Shown here piece by piece: positions 1 through 7,372 of a DNA stretch of 64,000 nucleotides. Source of the stretch: Streptococcus cristatus AS 1.3089 (lineage in GTDB: Bacteria; Bacillota; Bacilli; Lactobacillales; Streptococcaceae); the NCBI RefSeq assembly GCF_000385925.1, contig NC_021175.1, positions 1,528,213-1,592,212 on the forward strand, read 5' to 3'. A model generated the notes under the pieces. That model had not been told where the DNA came from, made no database searches, and saw only the letters and a program-made list of their open reading frames with translations. Within the stretch, counting starts at the first letter, position 1; each line of letters begins with the position of its first letter. Position numbers and translations under genes: made by a program.

Positions 1-546
1 AGCTGCTGGGTCCCAGTTGATGATAAACTCACCACGGTAGATCCAGCCTTTCTTGTAAAGGTCGACAAAGACCTTGCGAACTGCTTTTGACAAACCTTCG
101 TCAAGAGTGAAACGCTCGCGAGAGTAGTCTACAGAGAGCCCCATCTTGCCCCATTGTTCCTTGATGGTGGTGGCATATTCGTCTTTCCATTCCCAGACTT
201 TCTCGAGGAATTTTTCACGACCTAGGTCGTAACGAGTAATGCCCTCACCTCGCAAGCGCTCCTCGACCTTAGCCTGAGTCGCAATTCCCGCATGGTCCAT
301 ACCAGGAAGCCAAAGCGTATCAAAACCTTGCATGCGTTTTTGACGGATGATGATATCTTGCAAAGTTGTATCCCAAGCGTGACCAAGGTGAAGTTTCCCA
401 GTTACGTTTGGTGGTGGAATGACGATAGAATAAGGCTTAGCCTTTTGATCGCCAGAAGGCTTGAAAACATCGGCATCAAGCCATTTTTGGTAACGACCAG
501 CCTCAACCTCGGCTGGATTGTATTTAGGTGAAAGTTCTTTAGTCAT
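1..546 (-). CDS. valS: Valine--tRNA ligase, N-terminal part (cut by window edge)
   Basis: Class I aminoacyl-tRNA synthetase that charges tRNA-Val in the cytoplasm. About 182 N-terminal codons are present and the rest lies beyond base 1. Reading the minus strand gives [11 protein letters not shown], then the nucleotide-binding motif [15 protein letters not shown] (the HIGH-type signature) followed by the [13 protein letters not shown] block, both typical of ValRS. The ATG at 544-546 follows AAGGAGAACACAC on the minus strand, which fixes the start. The 590 bases upstream contain no T-box, although a T-box lies further upstream before the flavin-reductase gene. Family assignment is certain; only the length is unseen. 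Confidence 0.97.
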   Translation of the reverse strand, partial: MTKELSPKYNPAEVEAGRYQKWLDADVFKPSGDQKAKPYSIVIPPPNVTGKLHLGHAWDTTLQDIIIRQKRMQGFDTLWLPGMDHAGIATQAKVEERLRGEGITRYDLGREKFLEKVWEWKDEYATTIKEQWGKMGLSVDYSRERFTLDEGLSKAVRKVFVDLYKKGWIYRGEFIINWDPAA

Positions 547-1137
547 GTGTGTTCTCCTTGTTTTATTGCTTAATTACTTTCTTATGTAACTTTTTCTGTT
601 CTTTTTTTATTTTATTAATACTTTTTCTTGTTATATTATATTTCATATTCAAATATTTTTTGTTTCAATTATAATTGGCATTATAAATTTCGTAACACTA
701 TTTTTCTAAATCTGTCCTATTCCTTTCTATCTTTTTTATTTGAGAAATATATTTATGATCTATATTAGAAATTTGATAAAGGAAAAATTTCTGAAAAAAT
801 TATAATTAGCACTAAGATTACTGGCAAGATCGCTTCTAGCAAATTCACTTTAATCAGATTATAGAAATTTAATAAAACAATTGTTAATTAAAATGAATAC
901 AAGTAAGGGAGTGCGAACGCCACCATGAAAGAAAGGAATAAGATAATTTTTTCTTTCTTTCATGGTGAATCAAAATTGAGCTTAGATAGTAATTTTATCA
1001 GGAAATATTGCAAAATTAAAAAAATAATTGAAAAAATAGATGGATATATGTTGAGTAGCGTAGGCATGGATATCCTCGGCTCAGCCACTGTACTGACTCG
1101 TAAGACCAGATGCTCCGTCTCGATTCATTCGGGTAGC
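547..1137. other. AT-rich non-coding gap between flavin reductase and valS
   Basis: About 590 bases without a convincing gene. The half nearest valS (roughly 580-900) is very AT-rich. The rest holds one strong stem-loop (listed separately) and a less AT-rich stretch at 1050-1137 just past the flavin-reductase stop. A short open frame at 925-1206 on the plus strand has no ribosome site and runs into the neighbouring gene, so I do not call it. I see no terminator with a clear T-run and no T-box in this gap. Confidence 0.6.
921..967. repeat. Perfect 15-bp inverted repeat (stem-loop)
   Basis: CACCATGAAAGAAAG at 921-935 is repeated in inverted form at 953-967, separated by 17 bases. The stem is perfect. 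There is no long T-run directly after either arm, so it is not a standard intrinsic terminator. It may be a processing site or a remnant of a small mobile repeat. Confidence 0.7.
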
Positions 1138-1716
1138 TCAGCTCTTGTCATCTTTTTTCCTCGCTTTCTTGATAAAGCTTCCCATGGGATCGACTCGGTT
1201 ATCTAGATAACGATAAACGCGCTGATGACCGTCCCCCATAAAGTAAGTCGGCGCAAAACGGTCATTTTTAAAATGTCCCTTCTCATCCAAAAGTTCTGGG
1301 ACAGCCAGTCGATCAAGAATCTTAGCAAAGATATGGCAGATACCATCTTCCTCGATGATTCTGTCGACCTTACAATCCAGAACGACTGGACAGGCATCCA
1401 AGATAGGTGCTTGTGTCAGTTTAGAAGGTTGAAAATCTAAACCGAGTTTAGCAATCTTTTCACGGTGACTAATAAATCCAGCCTGCTCCATCTCGAGCAT
1501 GAAGTTTTCGTCAGGGATATTCACGGTGAACTGTTGATAATGCTTAATCTGCTTAGCCGCATTTTCCTCAGCACCAACACCGATGACTAGCCAATCTCCC
1601 AGACTATAAGAGGAGCTGCAGGTCGTTATATTGTGTCCAAAGTTCTGGTCCTGATACCCCAAAATGAAGATAGGAAAGCCATAATATAGTTTACTTGTTT
1701 TAAAAGATTGCTTCAT
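1138..1716 (-). CDS. Flavin reductase / flavoredoxin-like FMN-binding protein
   Basis: A 192-residue protein of the flavin reductase-like (DIM6/NTAB, split-barrel FMN-binding) family, which bind FMN and often act as NAD(P)H-flavin reductases or flavoredoxins. Visible family features are an N-terminal strand region, the ITTCSSSYSLGDWLVIGV core, and the FTVNIPDENF segment. The start at 1716 follows GGAGGTCGTC on the minus strand. The gene sits only about 25 bases after a T-box terminator, so its transcription is probably controlled by an uncharged tRNA, which is unusual for this family. The substrate cannot be told from sequence. Confidence 0.75.
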   Translation of the reverse strand: MKQSFKTSKLYYGFPIFILGYQDQNFGHNITTCSSSYSLGDWLVIGVGAEENAAKQIKHYQQFTVNIPDENFMLEMEQAGFISHREKIAKLGLDFQPSKLTQAPILDACPVVLDCKVDRIIEEDGICHIFAKILDRLAVPELLDEKGHFKNDRFAPTYFMGDGHQRVYRYLDNRVDPMGSFIKKARKKDDKS

Positions 1717-1742
1717 GACGACCTCCTTTGACTAAGACGCAA

Positions 1743-1936
1743 AAGAAAATCCCTGCCATAAACATGACAGGGACGAATGTGTTTATCCGCGGTACCACCC
1801 AATTTCGGGCAACGCCCGCAACTTTGTTTATTTCAATTTTTCATCTCATCAGCAACCAGTCTTGACACATTTGTGGACTTCTCAGCACCGCCACTTTCTG
1901 TAAAATGCTTGACTCAAAACACCTCTGATGAACTTA
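1743..1936 (-). promoter_or_regulatory. T-box leader (specifier probably valine)
   Basis: Read on the minus strand this carries the T-box sequence GGGTGGTACCGCGG at about 1787-1800. It is followed by a terminator hairpin (TCCCTGTCATG..., pairing with GGCAGGGA) and a TTTTC run. A Stem I can be drawn: CATCAG at the 5' end pairs with CTGATG at the 3' side, capped by the GGTGCTGAGAA-type distal loop. The specifier-loop side reads GGTTG directly before CTGATG, so GTT (Val) followed by a purine is the best codon. The TGGT bulge fits a tRNA with discriminator A, as expected for tRNA-Val. The codon call is inference. Confidence 0.85.
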
Positions 1937-1960
1937 TTCTATCACCTTTCCAGTGAAAAA

Positions 1961-2215
1961 TCAATAATTTCTCTCACCCAAAAGTCCATCTGGCAGATCG
2001 TGAAATCCCTTGCCCGCCTGATAGTTGGCGAATTTTCCTAAAAGGAACTGGTAGGCATCTAGTCGACTCTCATAGCGAATGGCCGCTTCCTTGGCCCGCT
2101 CGTCTTGGTCCGCCTCGTAGACTGCCTGGCTCTCCTTGAGGGCCATCTCGTTAATCATGACCTGGGTCTTGACCCAAGCTTCAAACTCCTGTAAAAATTC
2201 CTGTTCGTAACTCAT
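1961..2215 (-). CDS. DUF1912 family protein
   Basis: Small acidic cytoplasmic protein of 84 residues of the streptococcal DUF1912 family; function unknown. The sequence starts MSYEQEFLQEFEAW and ends GLLGERNY, with the family's DERAKEAAIRYESRLDAY helix in the middle. An in-frame GTG nine bases upstream is less likely as a start than the ATG at 2213-2215, which has GAAAGTGAG in front. It lies 26 bases downstream of the DUF438 gene on the same strand, so it may be the last gene of that operon. Confidence 0.85.
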   Translation of the reverse strand: MSYEQEFLQEFEAWVKTQVMINEMALKESQAVYEADQDERAKEAAIRYESRLDAYQFLLGKFANYQAGKGFHDLPDGLLGERNY

Positions 2216-2241
2216 GTTTCTCACTTTCTAACTGCAAATAC

Positions 2242-3603
2242 CTAGTCCAAATCTCGGTAAAAATCACTGTCAATATCACGAAAGGGCTGAATGTCCTGTA
2301 CATACTCCAGCACCCCCTGAAATTCACCGGCCTCATCCCGCACCGCCGCATAGGTCACATGGACAAACTTGCCCCGCGATTCCGACTTGAACCACATCTC
2401 AAACTTGTCCCGCTCTCCCTCACGCAGAGCCATGAAAATCCGCCGCACCTTGTCCAAAAGCTTGGGCGGGTGGCAGAGCTCGACATTGCGCCCTATCTGA
2501 GACGGCGTCCGCTTGAAAATCATCTCGTCCGCCGGCACACTGTCATTATAATACTGGAAAATATCGTCCTTATTGACAAAGGTAATCTCCATGGGCAGAT
2601 GGTCCAAAATCAGATTGGCCTCCGCCACCGACAGATAGCCATGACCAAAAGGCTGCTGGGAGTCCCGATTAAAGGCTTGCTCCTTCTTTTCCTTAGGCTT
2701 AAAGGAAATGGTGACCTGACCATCCGGCGTATCAATGACCTGCTCAAATCTGCCATCACTAGTCTGCTCCGTGCTGGCTGACGCTTCGCTTCCTTCATCA
2801 GCAGCAACCCCAGCTTCCTCCTCCGAGAATGAGTGTCGCGCAGGAATCCATTTCTCTGTCGGCTTGATAATGGCATAACCATAAGCATCGCTCTCCTCAG
2901 CAATCTTGAGCCAGTCATCCTGAGTAAAGGACTCGAGGAGAATCATGAGAAGGATAGACTCTTCCTTGAAAATCATAGCTTCAAACTCAGCCGCAAAGGT
3001 CTCAAACTTGTCCTTGACTTCCTCAATCGAAGTATCCGGCAACTGCTCTGCAGCAATCTTAGCCTCTTGGAAAAGGTCACGAATCTGGTCATCTACACCC
3101 CACATGACCTTGGGCGGCGAATCATGGCCGTAGCTCTCCATGATGGGAAACATGAGCTCTTCCTTACGCTGATAGTGGATATCAAACTGCCCCACCAAAC
3201 CCAGCTGGCGCTGGAGTCCCTTGCGGATTTCAGGAAGAAGCTCCTCATCTTCTGTGCTTTCATAGGTGGATAGGAGCCTGCGAACCCGCATAAGGGCAGC
3301 CCGCAGCGCTAGATTTTCCTGCTTGAAGACCTGAACAGGATGGCCTGGATGGTCAGTATCAGCCACCTCTACATCCTGAATGGCACCTTTAAAGAGGTTG
3401 GCATGGACATTGCAGAGGGACATGACATCTTCGAAGGTCACTCCCGTATCCGAGTTCATCAGCTCATGCTCCATCAGGCTAATCTCAATAGCCGACACAC
3501 CAGCAAAATGCTCATTAAAAAGCTCCTGAACAGATTCTGCCGAAGCTCCGTTATGTAGGTCCAGCAAGATAGACTTGAGGACTTCAATGCGTTCAGTAGC
3601 CAT
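2242..3603 (-). CDS. DUF438 / hemerythrin / PAS domain protein
   Basis: A 453-residue soluble sensor-like protein. Residues about 1-85 form a DUF438 domain (LHNGASAESVQELF, FEDVMSLCNVHANLF). Residues about 90-230 form an HHE hemerythrin-like helical bundle. A linker rich in acidic residues and serine follows, then a C-terminal PAS domain (LDHLPMEITFVNKDD, GRNVELCHPPK, VHVTYAAVRDEAGEFQGVLEY). Hemerythrin domains bind a di-iron site that reacts with oxygen or NO, so a redox or gas sensing role is plausible but inferred. It is encoded two bases after the DUF1858 gene stop, a tight pair conserved in Firmicutes. Confidence 0.9.
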   Translation of the reverse strand: MATERIEVLKSILLDLHNGASAESVQELFNEHFAGVSAIEISLMEHELMNSDTGVTFEDVMSLCNVHANLFKGAIQDVEVADTDHPGHPVQVFKQENLALRAALMRVRRLLSTYESTEDEELLPEIRKGLQRQLGLVGQFDIHYQRKEELMFPIMESYGHDSPPKVMWGVDDQIRDLFQEAKIAAEQLPDTSIEEVKDKFETFAAEFEAMIFKEESILLMILLESFTQDDWLKIAEESDAYGYAIIKPTEKWIPARHSFSEEEAGVAADEGSEASASTEQTSDGRFEQVIDTPDGQVTISFKPKEKKEQAFNRDSQQPFGHGYLSVAEANLILDHLPMEITFVNKDDIFQYYNDSVPADEMIFKRTPSQIGRNVELCHPPKLLDKVRRIFMALREGERDKFEMWFKSESRGKFVHVTYAAVRDEAGEFQGVLEYVQDIQPFRDIDSDFYRDLD

Positions 3604-3605
3604 GC

Positions 3606-3836
3606 CTAAATCCCCACCACTTCATAGCCGTTTAATTCCAGCGTTTGCTTGATTTTATTCAGGTCAATGCCGTTCATGGCAGCTCCTTTTTTGATCGAAA
3701 CCACGCGCCCGACTGTATTGCGCATGACAGGATTGGCCAGAGGCTTAAAGCCCAACTCGACCAAGACATCCAAGACCTCGGGCTGCTTTTCAATCACTTC
3801 TGCCACTGGAATAGACAAATCAATCACATTATCCAT
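3606..3836 (-). CDS. DUF1858 domain protein
   Basis: Protein of 76 residues matching DUF1858 (starts MDNVIDLSIPVAEVIEK; ends LNKIKQTLELNGYEVVGI). These small domains accompany hemerythrin/DUF438 proteins and are implicated in oxygen/NO-responsive iron-sulfur repair systems. No cysteine is present, so it does not itself bind a cluster through Cys. It starts at 3836 after GGAGGTAGGGCAT and is the first gene of a two- or three-gene operon with the DUF438 protein and perhaps DUF1912. Confidence 0.85.
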   Translation of the reverse strand: MDNVIDLSIPVAEVIEKQPEVLDVLVELGFKPLANPVMRNTVGRVVSIKKGAAMNGIDLNKIKQTLELNGYEVVGI

Positions 3837-3863
3837 ATGCCCTACCTCCGTGTATTTTTTATT

Positions 3864-3872
3864 ATTATATCA
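3864..3872 (-). promoter_or_regulatory. Extended -10 promoter for the DUF1858-DUF438 operon
   Basis: The minus strand reads TGATATAAT here, an extended -10 element (TGnTATAAT), about 30 bases before the ribosome site of the DUF1858 gene. The -35 region is weak. Confidence 0.6.
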
Positions 3873-4068
3873 CAAAAAATGCGTCCAATAAAAATCCTTC
3901 CCACACTTGCTCAAATCCAAGCTTGGAGAATATAACAAATTCTAATAGACTATAAGTTATTGTTATAAGGACACTGATAAAGGGAGTTTCACAAAGAAAA
4001 GCCAGTCCTATCAAGAATTTCTGAGATTTTTTTCACAAAGTGCTAGCTTTTGTCAGACTAGAGCTTTC

Positions 4069-4097
4069 TTGAAAACGCTTTATTATAGTGATATAAT
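4069..4097 (+). promoter_or_regulatory. Promoter of the FabK-like gene, with a partial cre
   Basis: TTGAAA at 4069-4074 and TATAAT at 4092-4097 are separated by 17 bases, a near-consensus sigma-A promoter. The -35 overlaps TTGAAAACGCTTTAT, which has the AACGCT core of a CcpA site (cre) but misses the final CA, so catabolite control is only a possibility. Confidence 0.7.
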
Positions 4098-4128
4098 GAT
4101 TTTAAATACAGAATAAAGGAGATGCCCT

Positions 4129-5061
4129 ATGTCTATTACAGAATTGTTGAACATCAAGTACCCTATTTTCCAAGGAGCTATGGCTCAGATTTCCCACTAC
4201 CAACTGGCAGCGGCTGTTTCAGAAGCTGGTGGGCTGGGAATCATCGCTTCAGGTGGAATGACGGGTGAGCAGTTGCGCGAAGAAATCCGTGAACTGCGTA
4301 AATTGACTGACAAGCCATTTGCCGTCAATGTTATGCTCATGATGAAAAATATCAAGGATATTGTGACAGTCATCATTGAAGAAAAAGTTCCTGTCGTAAC
4401 GACTGGGGCTGGTACACCAAAATTCATCATGCCTTATCTAAAAGAGGCTGGTATCAAGGTTATCCCTGTTATTGCCAGTGTCAAACATGCGCAAAAAATG
4501 CAAGAGCTCGGAGTTGATGCCGTGATTGCCGAAGGTTCTGAAGCTGGTGGCCATATCGGTGAAACCAATACCATGGCTCTCATTCCTCAGATTGTTGACT
4601 CAGTTGATATTCCAGTCATCGCTGCAGGTGGGGTTGCCGATGGTCGTGGTCTCGCTGCCGCTTTTGTCCTCGGTGCGCAAGGGGTTCAGATGGGAACTAT
4701 CTTCCTAGCTTCAGAAGAATGCCCAATTGCCGCAGCTTACAAGGATGCCATTGTCGCAGCCAATGACACTGCTACTGCCGTTACTGGTCGTATTGCTGGT
4801 GCGCCGGTTCGTTGTATCCGCAATGAAATGACTGACCACTATATCGAACTAGAAAACAAAGGCACCAATCGTGATGAACTCGAAGAAATCACCATCGGTT
4901 CTCTTTCTAAAGCTGTTTATGAAGGAGATACTGTGCACGGCTCTATGATGAGTGGCCAAATCGCAGGCTTAGTCAAGGAAATTCGTCCATGTAAAGAAAT
5001 CCTCGATACAATCTTTGCCGATGCTCAAAAGGTTCTCCAAAACACCGAAATCAAGCTATAA
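4129..5061 (+). CDS. FabK-like / nitronate monooxygenase family flavoprotein
   Basis: A 310-residue TIM-barrel FMN enzyme of the 2-nitropropane dioxygenase / enoyl-ACP reductase II family. Motifs are YPIFQGAMAQIS at the N terminus, VTTGAGTPKFIMPYLKEAG, the EGSEAGGHIG signature with the conserved histidine, and PVIAAGGVADGRG with QMGTIF for phosphate binding. It resembles FabK but is a distinct paralogue, monocistronic and not in a fatty-acid cluster. It may be a nitronate monooxygenase or another NAD(P)H-FMN oxidoreductase. The start follows AAAGGAGATGCCCT. Confidence 0.85.
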   Translation: MSITELLNIKYPIFQGAMAQISHYQLAAAVSEAGGLGIIASGGMTGEQLREEIRELRKLTDKPFAVNVMLMMKNIKDIVTVIIEEKVPVVTTGAGTPKFIMPYLKEAGIKVIPVIASVKHAQKMQELGVDAVIAEGSEAGGHIGETNTMALIPQIVDSVDIPVIAAGGVADGRGLAAAFVLGAQGVQMGTIFLASEECPIAAAYKDAIVAANDTATAVTGRIAGAPVRCIRNEMTDHYIELENKGTNRDELEEITIGSLSKAVYEGDTVHGSMMSGQIAGLVKEIRPCKEILDTIFADAQKVLQNTEIKL

Positions 5062-5072
5062 TCCTCTAACTC

Positions 5073-5100
5073 AAAAACCTGCAGACTTCTGCAGGTTTTT
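5073..5100 (+). terminator. Intrinsic terminator after the FabK-like gene
   Basis: A perfect 13-bp stem (AAAAACCTGCAGA with its complement) and a 2-base loop, ending in a T-run. It begins 12 bases after the stop codon. Confidence 0.9.
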
Positions 5101-5138
5101 GCTGTTCATTTAGGCTTGTTTCTAAACAAATCGCTCTT

Positions 5139-5574
5139 TTACTTAACTTTTTTGACCAATTTCACGACTGCTTCGGTTCGTGTTGTCTTTCCCTTGAGAA
5201 TAACATCTTTTAATCCCACCATTGATAGATATTCATTAAGTTTTTCTTTCAATATCTAAACTAAGCCCTTATATTTGCTATTAACTTCAAATTTTTATAA
5301 GCATCAAGATGACCATAAAATGAAGGTCCCAAAACTAATCCTATCCTAGATAATATATTTTCAGAATTCTGTTCTACGGTTTGATTAAAAATAGTTATTT
5401 CCCCAGAATCTGGTTTTAAAATCCCTAGAATCATTTTGATAATGTAGTTTTTCCAGCTCCATTTGGTCCAACAAAACCATATACTTTTCCCTTCTTTAAA
5501 TAAAATGAAGTGTTATGAATAACTTCAGTATCTCTAAAGCTTTTTGTTAGATTAATAATTTCAACTATAGACAT
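5139..5574 (-). pseudogene. ABC transporter ATPase, frameshifted and truncated
   Basis: Begins at the ATG 5572-5574 with MSIVEIINLTKSF and a Walker A motif GPNGAGKTTL. A one-base deletion directly after it puts a stop in frame. In the shifted frame the sequence continues KMILGILKPDSGEITIFN and onward as a normal ABC-2 type ATPase, with at least one further indel. It ends by running into the duplicated rlmD tail ([12 protein letters not shown]). No ABC signature motif or Walker B remains. It overlaps the small membrane-protein remnant upstream, so the two were probably one immunity or export operon. Confidence 0.8.
5146..5180. repeat. Direct repeat copy 1 (att-like, rlmD 3' end)
   Basis: 35 bases identical to 7380-7414, beginning ACTTTTTTGACCAATTTC and ending CTTCGGTTCG. 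The flanking bases differ on both sides. On the minus strand it encodes the last residues of RlmD ([12 protein letters not shown]). Confidence 0.9.
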
Positions 5575-5777
5575 CTCTACTCCCTAGTTTACAGCAAAAA
5601 ATTATGCTTAATCTTATCGTTTTGTAAAAAATCAGCGAACCCAATAATATTCCATTCAACAAGCCTAAAGAAATACCATATTCAATTGGAAAATCTAAAA
5701 AAATTAGCAAACACTATTCCAATCATCACCCCTAGTGAGGCTGCTGTTGAAATAACATCTTCATTTTCTTTTTTCAT
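5561..5777 (-). pseudogene. Small membrane protein remnant, one frameshift
   Basis: Starts at the ATG 5775-5777 behind GAGGTGTAAAGAAA. It reads MKKENEDVISTAASLGVMIG, a hydrophobic helix, then is broken by an extra T in a poly-T run. In the next frame it continues with a second hydrophobic helix (YGISLGLLNGILLGSLIF) and stops inside the first codons of the ATPase gene. The original product would have been about 70 residues with two membrane segments, of unknown function. Confidence 0.65.
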
Positions 5778-5789
5778 TTTCTTTACACC

Positions 5790-5843
5790 TCATTTCCTTT
5801 TTGTATATAAGCTGTAGTACTCTCCACCAATAGCCATTTTCAT
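5790..5843 (-). CDS. 17-residue peptide ORF next to the Rgg regulator
   Basis: Reads [17 protein letters not shown] and stops in the ribosome site of the small membrane-protein remnant, so the two are translationally coupled. AAAGGAAGTCTAAAT precedes the ATG. It lies directly downstream of the 26-bp palindrome and is divergent from the Rgg gene. It does not look like a known short hydrophobic pheromone. It could be a leader peptide, a bacteriocin-like peptide or a signalling peptide. Expression is not shown by sequence. Confidence 0.45.
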   Translation of the reverse strand: MKMAIGGEYYSLYTKRK

Positions 5844-5862
5844 ATTTAGACTTCCTTTCAGC

Positions 5863-5888
5863 TTTTATTTATTGTACAATAAATAAAA
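5863..5888. promoter_or_regulatory. Perfect 26-bp palindrome, candidate Rgg operator
   Basis: Every base from 5863 to 5888 pairs with its mirror partner around the central TGTACA; each half reads TTTTATTTATTGT. It lies in the 80-base gap between the divergent rgg gene and the peptide operon and contains TACAAT on the minus strand as a possible -10. Rgg regulators bind inverted repeats in such gaps, so operator function is a good inference. Confidence 0.65.
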
Positions 5889-5923
5889 ATCAATTACTTT
5901 TTTGTTGGGAAAATGGGAAAATT

Positions 5924-6775
5924 ATGAAATCAAAACTTGGCATCACACTCAGAAAAGTTCGTAAAGGAAAACAGATCAGTTTATCTTCCGTTGCTGACGA
6001 GCATCTTTCTAAATCTCAAATATCTCGATTCGAACGTGGAGAATCAGAAATATCTTGTATTCGACTAATCAATATTTTAGATAAATTACATATTACTTTG
6101 GACGAATTTCTTATTTTACATGATAAAGACTACTCCAATACCGAATCATTTGCTAACCTAGTTCAATATATTCGTAAACAATACTCATCACAAAATATCA
6201 ATAATATAAAATGTCTACTTTCTGACTCCTCAAATTACACCTTAAATTCCTTTGAAAAAACCATGGTAAAATCCATTCTACACACAATGGATTCGAGGAT
6301 CAGTCCATCTGATGAAGAATTACTTCAATTAATGGACTATCTTTTTAAAGTCGAAAAATGGGGTTACTATGAGATTGTTCTATTTGGTAACTGTGTACGA
6401 ACAATTAACTACGATTCCTACTTCTTATTGACAAAGGAACTGCTAAAGAATTATCTCTACTCTTCTCTGAATAAAACCAATAAACGAATGGTCGCTCAAC
6501 TTGCTATAAATTGTTTAATTCTTAGTATAGATGAGGAAAAATTTTCAAATTGCTCCTATTTAATTGATAAGATAAAGGAGTTGCTAGATAACGAATTAAA
6601 CTTTTATGAACAGACAGTTTTCCTCTATGCAACAGGTTACTATGAATTTAAGCGTCAATCATGTACTGGAATCGAAAAAATGAAACAGGCTATAAAAGTT
6701 CTAGATATTTTAGGTGAAGACAAGTTAAAATTACACTATACTGACCATTTTAATAAACTAGTAAATAAAAAATAA
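5924..6775 (+). CDS. Rgg/GadR/MutR family transcriptional regulator
   Basis: A 283-residue regulator. Residues about 4-62 form an XRE-type helix-turn-helix with the Rgg hallmark [18 protein letters not shown]. The remainder is the helical peptide-binding repeat domain of the family. Rgg proteins respond to short peptides and control neighbouring genes, here presumably the divergent peptide ORF and transporter remnants. The gene itself is intact and AT-rich compared with its core neighbours, consistent with transfer. The start follows GGGAAAATGGGAAAATT, a weak ribosome site. Confidence 0.9.
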   Translation: MKSKLGITLRKVRKGKQISLSSVADEHLSKSQISRFERGESEISCIRLINILDKLHITLDEFLILHDKDYSNTESFANLVQYIRKQYSSQNINNIKCLLSDSSNYTLNSFEKTMVKSILHTMDSRISPSDEELLQLMDYLFKVEKWGYYEIVLFGNCVRTINYDSYFLLTKELLKNYLYSSLNKTNKRMVAQLAINCLILSIDEEKFSNCSYLIDKIKELLDNELNFYEQTVFLYATGYYEFKRQSCTGIEKMKQAIKVLDILGEDKLKLHYTDHFNKLVNKK

Positions 6776-6781
6776 ATGAAA

Positions 6782-7254
6782 TCATTGTCTCAACTGGTCG
6801 TGAACCAATCCCCAAATATAATCTCTGTCGTATCTTGTGAATCGGTCCTCCTTTCGATGAAAATGTTCATTGTCGCTTTTCCTACTTGTTTGACTTTCTT
6901 TCTCCTCCTCGTCCTCAATGACAGACTCACTCCCTTTAGTTTCACTCATATCAGTCTCACTAACCTCAGTCTCACTAGTGGCTGAATTTAAGACCGACCC
7001 CGGCTGATTTTGATACCTCCCTAGTGTTTTTTGAACACTACCCCCGTCTGAATTTAAGACGGGGGTAGGTTCATGATTGTCCCTCCAACACTATCCAACA
7101 CTAATAAACCGACATTTCCTAACTCATCAAATTGGATTAGCCCTGACTCTTCCATTTCAGCAATTAACTGAGTTGCTTTCTCAATATTTATTCCCATGAT
7201 AGCCATGAGATGGCACACTATGATTTGCCGTGATGCCTATTCTTCCTTTTGCAT
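6782..7254 (-). pseudogene. Broken gene remnant (winged-helix-like start, acidic C-terminal part)
   Basis: Starts at the ATG 7252-7254 behind AGGAGGAAAGC, but codon 6 is a stop. In the same frame it continues through IEKATQLIAEMEESGLIQFD to a stop at 7054. In another frame an open stretch of about 100 codons follows: WRDNHEPTPVLNSDGG, an acidic SETEVSETDMSETKGSESV region, then RFTRYDRDYIWGLVHDQLRQ and a stop at 6782. The layout recalls replication-initiator or DnaD-like proteins of mobile elements, but I cannot name the family. At least one nonsense and one frameshift mutation are present. Confidence 0.5.
7022..7066. repeat. Two adjacent hairpins in the island remnant
   Basis: TAGTGTT/AACACTA at 7022-7040 is followed by ACCCCCGTCT/AGACGGGGGT at 7040-7066 with a 7-base loop. 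The second stem is 10 bp and GC-rich. A related GAATTTAAGACCGACCCCGG stretch lies just upstream (near 6984). Confidence 0.6.
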
Positions 7255-7271
7255 GCTTTCCTCCTGAAAAT

Positions 7272-7304
7272 AAAAAAGCGAGAACACTTATTAAAATGTT
7301 CTCG
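7272..7304 (-). terminator. Terminator downstream of rlmD
   Basis: Minus-strand hairpin CGAGAACA/TGTTCTCG with a 10-base loop followed by a TTTTTT run, about 70 bases past the rlmD stop. Confidence 0.85.
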
Positions 7305-7372
7305 TTGAGTTAATTTATTACTGATGTATCTATTTTTTGTCTACGCAGTCGACATCAAAACAGACGTTCACA

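Noticed and set aside
1100..1135. GGGTAGCTCAG on the plus strand resembling a tRNA D-arm
   Set aside because: It overlaps the end of the flavin-reductase coding region, and no acceptor stem, anticodon arm or T-arm can be folded around it.
925..1206. 93-codon plus-strand frame
   Set aside because: No ribosome site, it contains the stem-loop arm and runs antisense into the flavin-reductase gene.
4069..4083. cre site before the FabK-like gene
   Set aside because: The AACGCT core is present but the final CA of the consensus is missing, so I mention it only as partial.
5790..5843. Peptide ORF as a classic SHP pheromone
   Set aside because: It lacks the hydrophobic C-terminal half and the usual acidic residue before it, so I report it only as an unclassified peptide.
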